A stretch of DNA of 64,000 nt. It comes from UBA5336 sp964492485 (GTDB taxonomy: Bacteria; Pseudomonadota; Alphaproteobacteria; Caulobacterales; Hyphomonadaceae). Location of the stretch: the NCBI GenBank assembly GCA_964492485.1, contig CAZBKM010000013.1, forward strand, positions 1 through 64,000, in the 5' to 3' direction. A model generated the notes under the pieces. That model made no database searches. It was not told the origin of the DNA and saw only the letters and a list, made by a program, of their open reading frames with translations. Positions 1-8,439 of this stretch are shown here, in pieces. Both the position numbers and the translations under genes were made by a program. Position 1 is the first letter of the stretch. Each line of letters starts with the position of its first letter.

Positions 1-78
1 GCAGGGCGGCGGCCTGCTTTTGCGAGGCGCTCCGGGTGGGAGGAGCCTGGGGCGGGTAAAATAACCGTCATACCCCGG

Positions 79-107
79 TTGACGCCCGCCCGGCCTTCCC
101 ATAGAGA
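79..107 (+). promoter_or_regulatory. Candidate promoter of the S10 operon
   Basis: A TTGACG hexamer at 79-84 is followed after 17 bases by TAGAGA at 102-107. This is a fair match to a housekeeping sigma promoter and lies about 135 bases before rpsJ. The long leader between it and rpsJ could carry regulation. The site is predicted from sequence alone; part of the transcription may come from tuf or fusA outside the window. Confidence 0.4.
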
Positions 108-243
108 AACGCTTTCGCCGGGATGGCCGTACGCCGCTGCGTATACGCTCCCTCGAAACGGAACAATTCAGCTCTTTGAGGCATCCGTGCGCGATGTACA
201 GCGCGCGTCGGGGCGCCTTGGTGTTATGCGGACGGACGAAGAC

Positions 244-564
244 ATGGAACGTCAAAATATCCGGATCAGGCTCAAGGCCTTCGATCACCGCGCCCTGGAC
301 ATGTCCGCGAGGGAAATCGTCCAGACGGCGAAGCGTACCGGCGCGGAAGTGCGCGGCCCCGTGCCGTTGCCCACTCGGATCGAGCGGTTCACCGTGAACC
401 GGTCGCCGCACATCGACAAGAAGTCCCGCGAACAGTTCGAGATCCGCACGCACAAGCGCATCCTGGACATCGTCGATCCGACGCCCCAGACCGTCGACGC
501 GCTCATGAAGCTCGACCTGTCGGCCGGCGTCGGCATCGAGATCAAGCTAGAGGGAGGCCGCTAA
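244..564 (+). CDS. rpsJ: 30S ribosomal protein S10
   Basis: S10 of the small ribosomal subunit head, also the NusE partner in antitermination. The 106-residue protein has the family core from IRIRLKAFDH to VEIKL-like ends, including the PLPTRIERFTVNRSPHIDKK stretch. An in-frame ATG at 79 would add 55 residues unlike any S10, so the ATG at 244 is preferred, as it matches the usual family start. It is the first gene of the cluster here, and its stop codon overlaps the rplC start by one base, which suggests coupled translation. Confidence 0.97.
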   Translation: MERQNIRIRLKAFDHRALDMSAREIVQTAKRTGAEVRGPVPLPTRIERFTVNRSPHIDKKSREQFEIRTHKRILDIVDPTPQTVDALMKLDLSAGVGIEIKLEGGR

Positions 565-1358
565 TGGCACTTCCAGCCGAACGCACCGGCGTGATCGCCA
601 AGAAGGTCGGCATGACCCGTGTCTTCGACGAGAACGGCCGGCACATCCCCGTAACCGTGCTCAGCCTCGAGGGCTGCCAGGTCGTGGGCCTGCGCACGGA
701 GGATGACCGCGAGACCACGGTCAATCGTGGTCGCAAGAAGGACGCTGTCACCAGGACGCGTAATGACGGCTACAGGGCCGTGATCATGGGGGCCGGCGAC
801 GCCAAGGCCAAGCGGACCTCGAAGGCCCAGCGCGGCACTTTTGCCAAGTCCGGCGTTGCGCCCAAGCGCCATGTCCGCGAGTTCCGCGTCTCCAGCGAGC
901 TGCCGGACGTGGGGGCGGAGGTTCTGGCCGATCATTTCGTTCCCGGCCAGCGCGTGGACGTCGCCGGCGTGACCATCGGGCGGGGATTCGCCGGTGCCAT
1001 GAAGCGCTGGAACTTCGGCGGTATGCGGGCCTCGCACGGGGTGTCCATCTCGCACCGCGCCCACGGCTCGACCGGTCAGTGCCAGGATCCCGGCAAGGTG
1101 TTCAAGGGTAAGAAGATGGCGGGCCATTATGGCCAGGAGCGCCGCACGGTGCAGAACCTCGAAGTGGTGCGCACCGATGCCGACCGGGGGCTGATCCTCG
1201 TGCGCGGCGCCGTGCCGGGTCATGACGGGGCCTGGGTGGAAGTGCGCGATGCAGTCAAGCTTGCGCGCCCCGAGGATGCGCCGGCCGCCGGCGCCTTCCG
1301 CACTCGCGCCGAGGCGTCCGCCACCGCCGATGGCAACGAACAAGAGGGCGCTGAATAA
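564..1358 (+). CDS. rplC: 50S ribosomal protein L3
   Basis: L3 binds 23S rRNA near the peptidyl-transferase centre and starts large-subunit assembly. At 264 residues it is longer than the E. coli protein (209) because of an Ala/Glu-rich C-terminal tail beyond about residue 230. The conserved GSTGQ loop, whose Gln is methylated in E. coli L3, and the KVFKGKKMAGHYG segment are present near residues 170-190. It overlaps rpsJ by one base and rplD by one base. Confidence 0.97.
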   Translation: MALPAERTGVIAKKVGMTRVFDENGRHIPVTVLSLEGCQVVGLRTEDDRETTVNRGRKKDAVTRTRNDGYRAVIMGAGDAKAKRTSKAQRGTFAKSGVAPKRHVREFRVSSELPDVGAEVLADHFVPGQRVDVAGVTIGRGFAGAMKRWNFGGMRASHGVSISHRAHGSTGQCQDPGKVFKGKKMAGHYGQERRTVQNLEVVRTDADRGLILVRGAVPGHDGAWVEVRDAVKLARPEDAPAAGAFRTRAEASATADGNEQEGAE

Positions 1359-2005
1359 TGGAAGTCGCAGTCAAGACCCTGGACGGCAAGTCGGCCGGCA
1401 AGGCGTCCCTGGACGAGGCCATCTTCGGCATCCAGGAGATCCGCGCCGATATCCTGCAGCGCACCGTGCGATGGCAGCTGGCGAAGCGCCAGGCTGGTAC
1501 CCACCGCACCAAGACCCGCTCGGAAGTCTCGCGCACGACCAAGAAGTTCCTGCGCCAGAAGGGCTCGGGCGGCGCGCGGCACGGGTCGCGCAATGCGCCG
1601 ATCTTCGTCGGTGGCGGCACGGCCCACGGCCCCAAGGTTCGCAGTCACGCCCACAGCCTTCCCAAGAAGATCCGCCGCATGGCGCTGGCCCATGCCCTGT
1701 CGTCCAAGGTGAAGAGCGAGGCAATCGTCGTCATCGACACCGCAGAGCTGGACTCGCCGCGGACCAAGGATCTGTCTGCCAAGCTCACCGGGCTCGGCGT
1801 GACCAATGCGCTCATCGTCGACGGGGCGCACCTGAACGAGAATTTCACCCGCGCCGCGCGCAACATCCCCCATGTGGATGTGCTGCCGGTCCAGGGGTTG
1901 AACGTCTATGACATTCTGCGCCGCGACACGCTTGTCGTAACCAAGGCGGCGCTCGACGGCATCGTTGCCCGCTTCGAGGGCGCGACCCAGAGCGAGGGAG
2001 CCTAG
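1358..2005 (+). CDS. rplD: 50S ribosomal protein L4
   Basis: L4 lines the exit tunnel; in enterobacteria it also represses the S10 operon, which is not shown here. The 215-residue protein has the tunnel-loop signature around KGSGGARHGSRNAP (near residues 65-80) and the L4 C-terminal fold ending in DTLVVTKAALD. The start overlaps the rplC stop by one base. Length and position in the S10 order are normal. Confidence 0.97.
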   Translation: MEVAVKTLDGKSAGKASLDEAIFGIQEIRADILQRTVRWQLAKRQAGTHRTKTRSEVSRTTKKFLRQKGSGGARHGSRNAPIFVGGGTAHGPKVRSHAHSLPKKIRRMALAHALSSKVKSEAIVVIDTAELDSPRTKDLSAKLTGLGVTNALIVDGAHLNENFTRAARNIPHVDVLPVQGLNVYDILRRDTLVVTKAALDGIVARFEGATQSEGA

Positions 2006-2010
2006 TCGCC

Positions 2011-2310
2011 ATGGCCCAGGTCAAGCTCTCCTATTACGACACGATCACCGCGCCGCTGATCACCGAGAAGTCGACGCTCCTTGCAGAGGAGAACAAGGTC
2101 GTCTTCGAGGTTCCGCTGACGGCAACCAAGTCCGAGATCAAGGACGCCGTGGAGGCCCTGTTCAAGGTCGACGTGACCAAGGTCAACACGCTCCGCGTCA
2201 AAGGCAAGACCAAGCGGTTCCGCGGCATTGTCGGGCGTCGGTCCGACTGGAAGAAAGCGGTCGTGACCCTCAAGGACGGCCAGTCCATCGACATCGCGAC
2301 CGGGCTCTAG
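2011..2310 (+). CDS. rplW: 50S ribosomal protein L23
   Basis: L23 sits at the tunnel exit and is the docking site for trigger factor and SRP. The 99-residue product starts near YDTITAPLITEKST and carries the Lys/Arg-rich VDVTKVNTLRVKGKTKRFRG segment of the family. It lies five bases after rplD and nine before rplB, in the standard S10 order. Confidence 0.97.
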   Translation: MAQVKLSYYDTITAPLITEKSTLLAEENKVVFEVPLTATKSEIKDAVEALFKVDVTKVNTLRVKGKTKRFRGIVGRRSDWKKAVVTLKDGQSIDIATGL

Positions 2311-2319
2311 GGGATCATC

Positions 2320-3150
2320 ATGGCACTGAAGACCTTCAATCCCACCTCCCCGGGTCGCCGCCAGCTTGTGCTGGTGAACCGGGACGGCCTCTATAAGGGG
2401 CGCCCGGAAAAGTCCCTGACCGAGGGGCTGACGAAGAAGGGCGGCCGGAACAATGCCGGTCGGATCACCGCGCGCCGGATCGGCGGTGGCGCCAAGAAGC
2501 TCTACCGCAAGGTGGACTTCAAGCGCACGCGCTGGGACATGCCAGCGACGGTGGAGCGGCTGGAATACGATCCGAACCGAACCGCCTACATCGCGTTGAT
2601 CCGCTACGAGGACGGTCAGCTATCCTACATTCTGGCGCCACAGCGAATGGATGTGGGTGACACGGTCATCACCTCGGTCACGGCGGATATCAAGCCGGGC
2701 AACGTGCTGCCGCTGAAGGCGATTCCCGTTGGCACCATCATCCACAATGTGGAGATGAAGCCGGAGAAGGGTGGCCAGCTCGCCCGCGCGGCCGGGGGCT
2801 ACGCCCAGCTCGTGGGTCGCGACAATGGCTACGCCCAGATCAAGCTCGGTTCCGGCGAGCTTCGCCTGGTCCCGGAAAAGTGTCTCGCATCGATCGGTGC
2901 GGTGTCCAATCCCGACAAGATGAACGAAAATCTCGGGAAGGCGGGCCGAAAGCGCCATCTGGGCAAGCGCCCGTCCGTGCGCGGCGTCGTCATGAACCCC
3001 GTAGATCACCCCCATGGCGGGGGCGAGGGCCGCACGTCGGGCGGCCGTCACCCCGTGACCCCCTGGGGCAAGAAAACCCGCGGTCCGAAGACCCGGCGGA
3101 ACAAGAAGACCGACCGTCTGATTGTCCGCCGCCGGAACGCGAAGCGCTGA
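2320..3150 (+). CDS. rplB: 50S ribosomal protein L2
   Basis: L2 is a primary 23S rRNA binder needed for subunit association and peptidyl-transferase activity. The 276-residue protein has the hallmark PVDHPHGGGEGR loop near residue 230, including the conserved His of the family, and the basic C-terminus KTRRNKKTDRLIVRRR. Length matches the family. Confidence 0.98.
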   Translation: MALKTFNPTSPGRRQLVLVNRDGLYKGRPEKSLTEGLTKKGGRNNAGRITARRIGGGAKKLYRKVDFKRTRWDMPATVERLEYDPNRTAYIALIRYEDGQLSYILAPQRMDVGDTVITSVTADIKPGNVLPLKAIPVGTIIHNVEMKPEKGGQLARAAGGYAQLVGRDNGYAQIKLGSGELRLVPEKCLASIGAVSNPDKMNENLGKAGRKRHLGKRPSVRGVVMNPVDHPHGGGEGRTSGGRHPVTPWGKKTRGPKTRRNKKTDRLIVRRRNAKR

Positions 3151-3163
3151 GGAGCCTGTAGAG

Positions 3164-3442
3164 ATGCCACGTTCCGTCTGGAAAGGCCCGTTCGTCGACG
3201 GCTATCTGTTGAAGAAGGCCGAGGAAGCGCAAAGCAGCGAGAAGCGTGTCGTGATCAAGACCTGGTCGCGTCGCTCCACGATCATGCCGCAATTCATCGG
3301 CCTGAACTTCCAGGTCCATAACGGCAACAAGTTCGTCCCGATCACCGTCTCCGAGGAAATGGTCGGGCACAAGCTGGGCGAATTCGCCCCGACCCGCACC
3401 TATTACGGCCACGGCGCCGACAAGAAAGCGAAGCGGAGGTAG
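3164..3442 (+). CDS. rpsS: 30S ribosomal protein S19
   Basis: S19 forms the head of the small subunit with S13 and S14. The ATG at 3164 gives 92 residues beginning MPRSVWKGPFVDGYLLKKAE, the usual family N-terminus, with the C-terminal GHKLGEFAPTRTY motif. An upstream in-frame ATG at 3122 lies inside rplB and is rejected. A GGAG box about nine bases upstream supports 3164. Confidence 0.97.
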   Translation: MPRSVWKGPFVDGYLLKKAEEAQSSEKRVVIKTWSRRSTIMPQFIGLNFQVHNGNKFVPITVSEEMVGHKLGEFAPTRTYYGHGADKKAKRR

Positions 3443-3444
3443 TC

Positions 3445-3840
3445 ATGGGCAAGCCTAAGGCACCCCCGAAGCAGGCGTCCAACGAGTCGCGCGCAGTGTT
3501 GCGCATGCATCGCGGCAGCCCGCAGAAGCTCAATCTTCTGGCGCAGCAGATCCGCGGACTGACGGCGGAGCGTGCGCTGAACGAACTGACCTTCTCGCGC
3601 AAGCGGTCGGCCGAAGCGGTCCGCAAGTGCCTGCAGAGCGCCATCGCCAATGCCGAGAACAATCACGGCCTCGACATCGACAGCCTGGTCGTGGCGGAGG
3701 CCCATGTGGGCAAGAATCTGGTCATGAAGCGTATCCGGGCCCGGGCGCGTGGCCGTGCGGCGCGGATCAACAAGCCGTTCTCGCAACTCACCATCGTGCT
3801 GCGCGACACCAGCGTTGAACCGGAAGCGGAGGCCGCCTAA
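3445..3840 (+). CDS. rplV: 50S ribosomal protein L22
   Basis: L22 lines the exit tunnel with its beta-hairpin. The 131-residue protein has the LNLLAQQIRG and RARGRAARI segments of L22. Its stop overlaps the rpsC start by one base (TAATG). Confidence 0.97.
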   Translation: MGKPKAPPKQASNESRAVLRMHRGSPQKLNLLAQQIRGLTAERALNELTFSRKRSAEAVRKCLQSAIANAENNHGLDIDSLVVAEAHVGKNLVMKRIRARARGRAARINKPFSQLTIVLRDTSVEPEAEAA

Positions 3841-4574
3841 TGGGACAGAAGATCAACCCCGTCGGCCTTCGCCTGGGGATCAACCGGTCGGCCGACAGCC
3901 GCTGGTACGCCGACAGCGCGGAATTCGGCAAGCTTCTCCACGAAGACCTCAAGGTGCGTCAGTTCATCCGCGGGCGCCTGCGCCAGGCGGGTATCTCCAA
4001 GATCGTGATCGAGCGGCCGCACAAGAAATGCATCGTGACGATTCACACTGCCCGTCCGGGTCTGGTCATCGGCAAGAAGGGGGCTGACATCGAAGGGCTG
4101 CGCACCGCGCTGGCGAAGATCGTCGCCGATGAGGTGCGGGTGAACCTGGTGGAGATCCGCAAGCCCGAGATCGATGCCAATCTGGTGGCCGAGGACATTG
4201 CGCGCCAGCTCGAGCGTCGTGGCTCGTTCCGCCGTGCCATGAAACGGGCGATCCAGTCGTCCATGCGGCTTGGCGCCCAGGGTGTGAAGGTGATGGTGTC
4301 CGGCCGGCTCGGCGGCGCCGAGATCGCCCGGACCGAGCGCTATTCCGAGGGGTCCGTGCCGCTGCACACGCTGCGCGCCGACATCGACTATGGCACCGCC
4401 GAAGCCAAGACCACGTACGGGATCATCGGGGTCAAGGTCTGGATCTACAAGGGCGAAATCATGGAGCACGATCCCATGGCCCAGGACCGGAAGCTGGAAA
4501 GCTCCGGCCAGGCCCGGGCGCGTGCCAGCAACCAGCGCGGACCGGCATCGGGCCCGCAGGGCGGAGGCAACTGA
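3840..4574 (+). CDS. rpsC: 30S ribosomal protein S3
   Basis: S3 is part of the mRNA entry channel and helicase. The 244-residue protein has the N-terminal GQKINPVGLRLG, a KH domain with the VIGKKGADIE loop near residue 80, and the S3 C-terminal domain ending around GVKVWIYKGE. The extra Gly/Gln-rich tail is common in Alphaproteobacteria. Confidence 0.97.
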   Translation: MGQKINPVGLRLGINRSADSRWYADSAEFGKLLHEDLKVRQFIRGRLRQAGISKIVIERPHKKCIVTIHTARPGLVIGKKGADIEGLRTALAKIVADEVRVNLVEIRKPEIDANLVAEDIARQLERRGSFRRAMKRAIQSSMRLGAQGVKVMVSGRLGGAEIARTERYSEGSVPLHTLRADIDYGTAEAKTTYGIIGVKVWIYKGEIMEHDPMAQDRKLESSGQARARASNQRGPASGPQGGGN

Positions 4575-4575
4575 C

Positions 4576-4992
4576 ATGCTGCAGCCGAAGCGTACAAAGT
4601 ATCGGAAGGCCCACAAGGGGCGGATACATGGCGAGTCCAAGCGCGGCACAGCCCTGGCGTTCGGCAGCTATGGCCTGAAGGCGCTGGAGCCCGAGCGGGT
4701 CACGTCGCGCCAGATCGAAGCGACCCGCCGGGCGGTGACCCGTCACATGAAGCGCCAGGGCCGCGTGTGGATCCGGGTGTTCCCCGACACGCCGGTGTCG
4801 GCCAAACCGATCGAGGTCCGGATGGGCAAGGGCAAGGGTTCGGTCGATCGCTGGATCGCCCGCATCGCCCCTGGCCGCATCCTGTTCGAAATCGACGGCG
4901 TCTCGGAGGACATCGCGCTGGAGGCCCTGCGCCTCGGAGCGGCGAAACTGCCGATCAAGACGAAGGTCGTGAAGCGGATTGAGGGGATCTAG
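4576..4992 (+). CDS. rplP: 50S ribosomal protein L16
   Basis: L16 organises the A-site tRNA binding region. The ATG at 4576, one base after the rpsC stop, gives 138 residues starting MLQPKRTKYRKAHKGR, as in the family. Longer readings would begin inside rpsC. The RHMKRQGRVWIRVFPD and KGKGSVDRWIA segments are typical. Confidence 0.97.
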   Translation: MLQPKRTKYRKAHKGRIHGESKRGTALAFGSYGLKALEPERVTSRQIEATRRAVTRHMKRQGRVWIRVFPDTPVSAKPIEVRMGKGKGSVDRWIARIAPGRILFEIDGVSEDIALEALRLGAAKLPIKTKVVKRIEGI

Positions 4993-4994
4993 GA

Positions 4995-5192
4995 ATGAAA
5001 GCCACCGATCTGCGCGCCAAGAGCGAGGACCAGCTGAAGGAAGAACTCCAGAAGCTGAAGAAGGAACAGTTCAACCTGCGTTTTCAGACCGCCACGGGTC
5101 AGGTCGAGAAGACGCACCGCATGGGAGAGGTGCGCCGCGACATCGCGCGCATTCACACCCTCCTGCGCGAGAAAACCCAGGCAGGCGCCTGA
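4995..5192 (+). CDS. rpmC: 50S ribosomal protein L29
   Basis: A 65-residue helical protein beside L23 at the tunnel exit. The pattern LRAKSEDQLKEELQKLKKE followed by LRFQTATGQVE is characteristic. It follows rplP after two bases. Confidence 0.96.
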   Translation: MKATDLRAKSEDQLKEELQKLKKEQFNLRFQTATGQVEKTHRMGEVRRDIARIHTLLREKTQAGA

Positions 5193-5208
5193 GGCGGGAG
5201 ATTGAGAG

Positions 5209-5460
5209 ATGCCCAAGCGCGTAATGGAAGGTGTGGTGGTCTCCACCAAGCAGGACAAGACCGCCGTCGTGAAGGTGGAGCGGACGTTCCTGCACCCGCT
5301 CTACAAGAAGATCGTGCGGCGTTCGAAGAAGTTCCACGCCCATGACGAGAACGGCGTCGCCCAGGAAGGGCAGATGGTCACGATCCAGGAATGTCCGCCT
5401 CGTTCCAAGCTGAAGCGCTGGGAACTGGTGGCCGGTGAAGCCCAGGGAGGCGACGCATGA
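5209..5460 (+). CDS. rpsQ: 30S ribosomal protein S17
   Basis: S17 is a primary 16S rRNA binder with an OB fold. The 83-residue product carries MEGVVVSTKQDKTAVVKVER and the ECPPRSKLKRWELV end of the family. A GGGAG box lies about eight bases upstream. It overlaps rplN by four bases (ATGA). Confidence 0.97.
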   Translation: MPKRVMEGVVVSTKQDKTAVVKVERTFLHPLYKKIVRRSKKFHAHDENGVAQEGQMVTIQECPPRSKLKRWELVAGEAQGGDA

Positions 5461-5825
5461 TCCAGATGCAGACCAATCTGCGCGTCGCAGACAATTCCGG
5501 CGCGCGCCGCGTCCAGTGCATCAAGGTGCTCGGCGGGGCCGGGCGTCGCTATGCCAGCGTGGGCGACATCATCGTCGTCTCGGTCAAGGAAGCGATTCCG
5601 ACCGGCCGCGTGAAGAAGGGCGACGTTCGCAAGGCCGTGGTCGTGCGCGTCGCCAAGGACATCAAGCGGCCCGACGGATCGGTGATCCGCTTCGATACCA
5701 ACGCGGCGGTGCTGGTAAACAATGCCGGCGAGCCGATCGGCACCCGGATCTTCGGCCCGGTTCCGCGTGAACTGCGCGGCAAGAACCACATGAAGATCGT
5801 CTCGCTCGCCCCGGAGGTGCTGTAA
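5457..5825 (+). CDS. rplN: 50S ribosomal protein L14
   Basis: L14 forms an intersubunit bridge and is the docking site of RsfS. The 122-residue length is standard, and MIQMQTNLRVADNSGAR with the C-terminal RELRGKNHMKIVSLAPEVL is diagnostic. It is translationally coupled to rpsQ by an ATGA overlap. Confidence 0.98.
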   Translation: MIQMQTNLRVADNSGARRVQCIKVLGGAGRRYASVGDIIVVSVKEAIPTGRVKKGDVRKAVVVRVAKDIKRPDGSVIRFDTNAAVLVNNAGEPIGTRIFGPVPRELRGKNHMKIVSLAPEVL

Positions 5826-5826
5826 G

Positions 5827-6144
5827 ATGGCTGCCAGAATTCGCAAGGGTGACCGCGTGATCGTTCGCACCGGCCGCGACAAGGGCAAGGTCGGCGAGGT
5901 CCTCCGGGTGATCCCGAAGGAAGAGCGCGTCGTCGTCCAGGGCGTCAACGTCGTGACACGCCACCAGCGTCCCAACCAGTTGGACCCCGGCGGGATCAAG
6001 CGGTTCGAGGCGCCCATCCACGTGTCCAACGTGTCCCACGTCGATCCGCGTGACGGGAAAGCGACCCGGGTCGGCTTCCAGGTCGATGAACACGGGCGCA
6101 AGACCCGCATCGCCAAGCGCTCGGGAGAATCCATCGATGTCTGA
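5827..6144 (+). CDS. rplX: 50S ribosomal protein L24
   Basis: L24 is an assembly initiator with a KOW motif, seen here as KGDRVIVRTGRDKGKVGEV near residues 7-25. Its 105 residues match the family. It lies one base after rplN, and its last eight bases overlap rplE. Confidence 0.97.
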   Translation: MAARIRKGDRVIVRTGRDKGKVGEVLRVIPKEERVVVQGVNVVTRHQRPNQLDPGGIKRFEAPIHVSNVSHVDPRDGKATRVGFQVDEHGRKTRIAKRSGESIDV

Positions 6145-6697
6145 GACGATGACCTATGAGCCGCGCCTGAAGACGCGCTACCGGGAACAGATCCGGGGCC
6201 GTCTACAGGAACAGTTCGGCTATTCGAACCAGATGCAGATCCCGCGCCTTGAGAAGGTCGTGCTGAACATGGGTGTCGGGGATGCGGTGTCGGATTCGAA
6301 GAAGATCAAGAACGCGCTCGAGGAGCTGACCCTGATTGCCGGCCAGAAGGCGGTGGCGACCCGTGCGCGCAAGTCGATCGCCGGTTTCAAGCTGCGCGAG
6401 GGCATGCCGATCGGGGCGAAGGTGACACTTCGTCGGGAGCGGATGTACGAATTCATCGACCGCCTGGTCACGATCGCGCTGCCGCGCGTGAAGGACTTTC
6501 GCGGTCTCAATGGGAAGAGCTTCGACGGTCGCGGCAATTACGCGATGGGCGTGAAGGAGCACATTGTCTTCCCCGAGATCAATTATGACCAGGTGGAGAC
6601 GATGCGCGGCCTCGACATCATCGTCTGCACCACGGCACCGACCGACGAGGAAGCCAAGGCCCTGCTGGCCGAGTGCGGCTTCCCGTTCCGGACGTAG
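6137..6697 (+). CDS. rplE: 50S ribosomal protein L5
   Basis: L5 contacts 5S rRNA and the P-site tRNA. The ATG at 6137 gives 186 residues beginning MSETMTYEPRLKTRY and containing the KVVLNMGVGDA segment. An earlier in-frame ATG at 6050 lies deep within rplX and is rejected. The start overlaps the rplX end by eight bases. Confidence 0.96.
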   Translation: MSETMTYEPRLKTRYREQIRGRLQEQFGYSNQMQIPRLEKVVLNMGVGDAVSDSKKIKNALEELTLIAGQKAVATRARKSIAGFKLREGMPIGAKVTLRRERMYEFIDRLVTIALPRVKDFRGLNGKSFDGRGNYAMGVKEHIVFPEINYDQVETMRGLDIIVCTTAPTDEEAKALLAECGFPFRT

Positions 6698-6715
6698 CGC
6701 TGGAGGATTGGATAG

Positions 6716-7021
6716 ATGGCCAAGAAAAGCGCAATCGAGAAGAACATGAAGCGGCAGCGCATGGTGGCGAAGTATGCCGGCCGCCGCGCCCGACTGAGAG
6801 CTCAGGCGATGGATGAGAGCCTGCCCCTGGAGGATCGGTTCAAGGCCCGCCTGAAGCTGGCCGAACTGCCCCGCAATTCTGCGAAGGTGCGCGTGCGCAA
6901 CCGGTGTGAAGTCACTGGCCGTCCGCGCGGTTACTACCGCAAGCTGAAGATGTCGCGCATCGCGCTCAGGGAGCTTGGCTCCCAGGGTCTGGTGCCTGGC
7001 CTCGTGAAGTCGAGCTGGTAG
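6716..7021 (+). CDS. rpsN: 30S ribosomal protein S14 (zinc-free type)
   Basis: S14 of the small subunit head. At 101 residues it is the long, cysteine-poor C-minus form, without the CXXC zinc ribbon. The end VRNRCEVTGRPRGYYRKLKMSRIALRE is typical. A GGAGG box lies upstream. The gene is in the usual spc order between rplE and rpsH. Confidence 0.97.
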   Translation: MAKKSAIEKNMKRQRMVAKYAGRRARLRAQAMDESLPLEDRFKARLKLAELPRNSAKVRVRNRCEVTGRPRGYYRKLKMSRIALRELGSQGLVPGLVKSSW

Positions 7022-7037
7022 GAGAGGAGGCAAGACG

Positions 7038-7433
7038 ATGAACCTGTCCGATCCTCTCGGCGATATGCTCACCCGCATTCGGAATGCGCAGTTGCGCGGG
7101 ATGTCACGTGTCGTGACGCCGGCGTCCAACCTGCGCTCGCGTGTTCTGGAGGTGTTGCAGGCCGAAGGCTACATCCGTGGCTATACCGAGATCGAGAAGG
7201 AGGGGCACAAGTCCCTCGAGATCGAGCTGAAGTATTTCGACGGCGCGCCCGTGATTTCCGAGATTAAGCGCGTGTCGAAGCCAGGTCGCCGGGTCTATTC
7301 TTCGGTCAAGGATATTCCGCTGGAGCGAAACGGCCTCGGCATCTCGATCCTGTCCACGTCAAAGGGTGTCATGTCTGACGAAATGGCGCGCCAGGCGAAT
7401 GTGGGCGGGGAAATCCTGTGCCGCGTATTCTAG
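7038..7433 (+). CDS. rpsH: 30S ribosomal protein S8
   Basis: S8 is a primary binder of the 16S central domain and represses the spc operon in E. coli. The 131-residue protein starts MNLSDPLGDMLTRIRNAQ and ends GGEILCRVF, both typical. A strong GAGAGGAGG ribosome site lies upstream. Confidence 0.97.
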   Translation: MNLSDPLGDMLTRIRNAQLRGMSRVVTPASNLRSRVLEVLQAEGYIRGYTEIEKEGHKSLEIELKYFDGAPVISEIKRVSKPGRRVYSSVKDIPLERNGLGISILSTSKGVMSDEMARQANVGGEILCRVF

Positions 7434-7451
7434 GCGAGGAGCGATAGAGCG

Positions 7452-8063
7452 ATGTCCCGTATCGGTAAACTCCCCATCGAAATCCCCGCCGGCACCACGG
7501 TGACCGTGGATGGCCAGACCGTGACCGCGAAGGGCAAGCTCGGCGAGCGCGCGATCACCCTGCCGGACATCGTGACGCCGACGCTGGACGGCTCGACCTT
7601 GACGGTGATGCCGCGCGCCGACCATGTGGAAAAGGCGCAGGCTTACATCGAGGCCGTGAAGGCGAAGGGCAAGCGTCTGCCGACCTTCGCAGAGGCCCTG
7701 CACCCGGTTGCGCGGACCCAGTGGGGAACGGCGCGCGCCAATGTGGCGAACATGGTTCTTGGCGTGTCGGAGGGATTTTCCAAGACCCTCGAAATCCAGG
7801 GCGTCGGCTACCGCGCCCAGATGCAGGGCAAGGCCGTGAAGCTGGCGCTGGGCTTTTCGCACGAGGTCATCTACGAAGCGCCCGATGGGATCGAACTGTC
7901 GACGCCAAAGCCCACGGAAGTCCAGGTGAAGGGAATCGACAAGCAGACGGTTGGCCAGGTGGCCGCCGAGATCCGCGCGTATCGTCCCCCGGAGCCCTAC
8001 AAGGGCAAGGGCGTGCGCTACGAGGGCGAATACGTCCGTCGCAAGGAAGGCAAGAAGAAGTAG
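7452..8063 (+). CDS. rplF: 50S ribosomal protein L6 with internal insertion
   Basis: L6 lies at the base of the L7/L12 stalk. The N-terminal MSRIGKLPIEIPAG and the RPPEPYKGKGVRYEGE end are diagnostic. At 203 residues it is about 26 longer than the usual 177. The extra material falls in the first half, roughly residues 58-88, between the first beta-sheet (ending LTVMPRAD) and the WGTARANVANMVLGVSEG helix. The insert is Lys/Ala-rich and probably helical. The frame is continuous, so this is a lineage-specific insertion, not an error. Confidence 0.95.
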   Translation: MSRIGKLPIEIPAGTTVTVDGQTVTAKGKLGERAITLPDIVTPTLDGSTLTVMPRADHVEKAQAYIEAVKAKGKRLPTFAEALHPVARTQWGTARANVANMVLGVSEGFSKTLEIQGVGYRAQMQGKAVKLALGFSHEVIYEAPDGIELSTPKPTEVQVKGIDKQTVGQVAAEIRAYRPPEPYKGKGVRYEGEYVRRKEGKKK

Positions 8064-8067
8064 TCCG

Positions 8068-8430
8068 ATGAAGACCGCACGCGAGAAATTTGCGCGCCGC
8101 GCCGAACGCACGCGGATCCGCCTGAGGAAGCTCTCCAATGGCCGTCCACGTCTCAGCATTGCGCGCAGTCACAAGAACATCTCCGCCCAGATCATCGACG
8201 ACGAGAAGGGCGTGACGCTCGCCTCGGCCTCGACGCTGGAGAAGGATCTGCGCTCGGGCCTGAAGACTGGCGCCGACACGGAAGCCGCGGCCAGGGTTGG
8301 CGAGCTCATCGCCGAGCGGGCGAAGGCGGCCGGGGTCGACGATGTGGTGTTCGACCGGGGCGGCTATCGTTTCCATGGCCGGGTGAAAGCCCTGGCCGAC
8401 GCCGCCCGCGAGGGCGGTCTGAAGTTCTAG
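8068..8430 (+). CDS. rplR: 50S ribosomal protein L18
   Basis: L18 binds 5S rRNA. The ATG at 8068 gives 120 residues starting with a basic stretch and containing RPRLSIARSHKNISAQIIDD and the C-terminal DRGGYRFHGRVKALADAAREGGL. It lies four bases after rplF. An upstream in-frame ATG at 7951 inside rplF is rejected. Confidence 0.97.
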   Translation: MKTAREKFARRAERTRIRLRKLSNGRPRLSIARSHKNISAQIIDDEKGVTLASASTLEKDLRSGLKTGADTEAAARVGELIAERAKAAGVDDVVFDRGGYRFHGRVKALADAAREGGLKF

Positions 8431-8439
8431 GAGGTCCAG

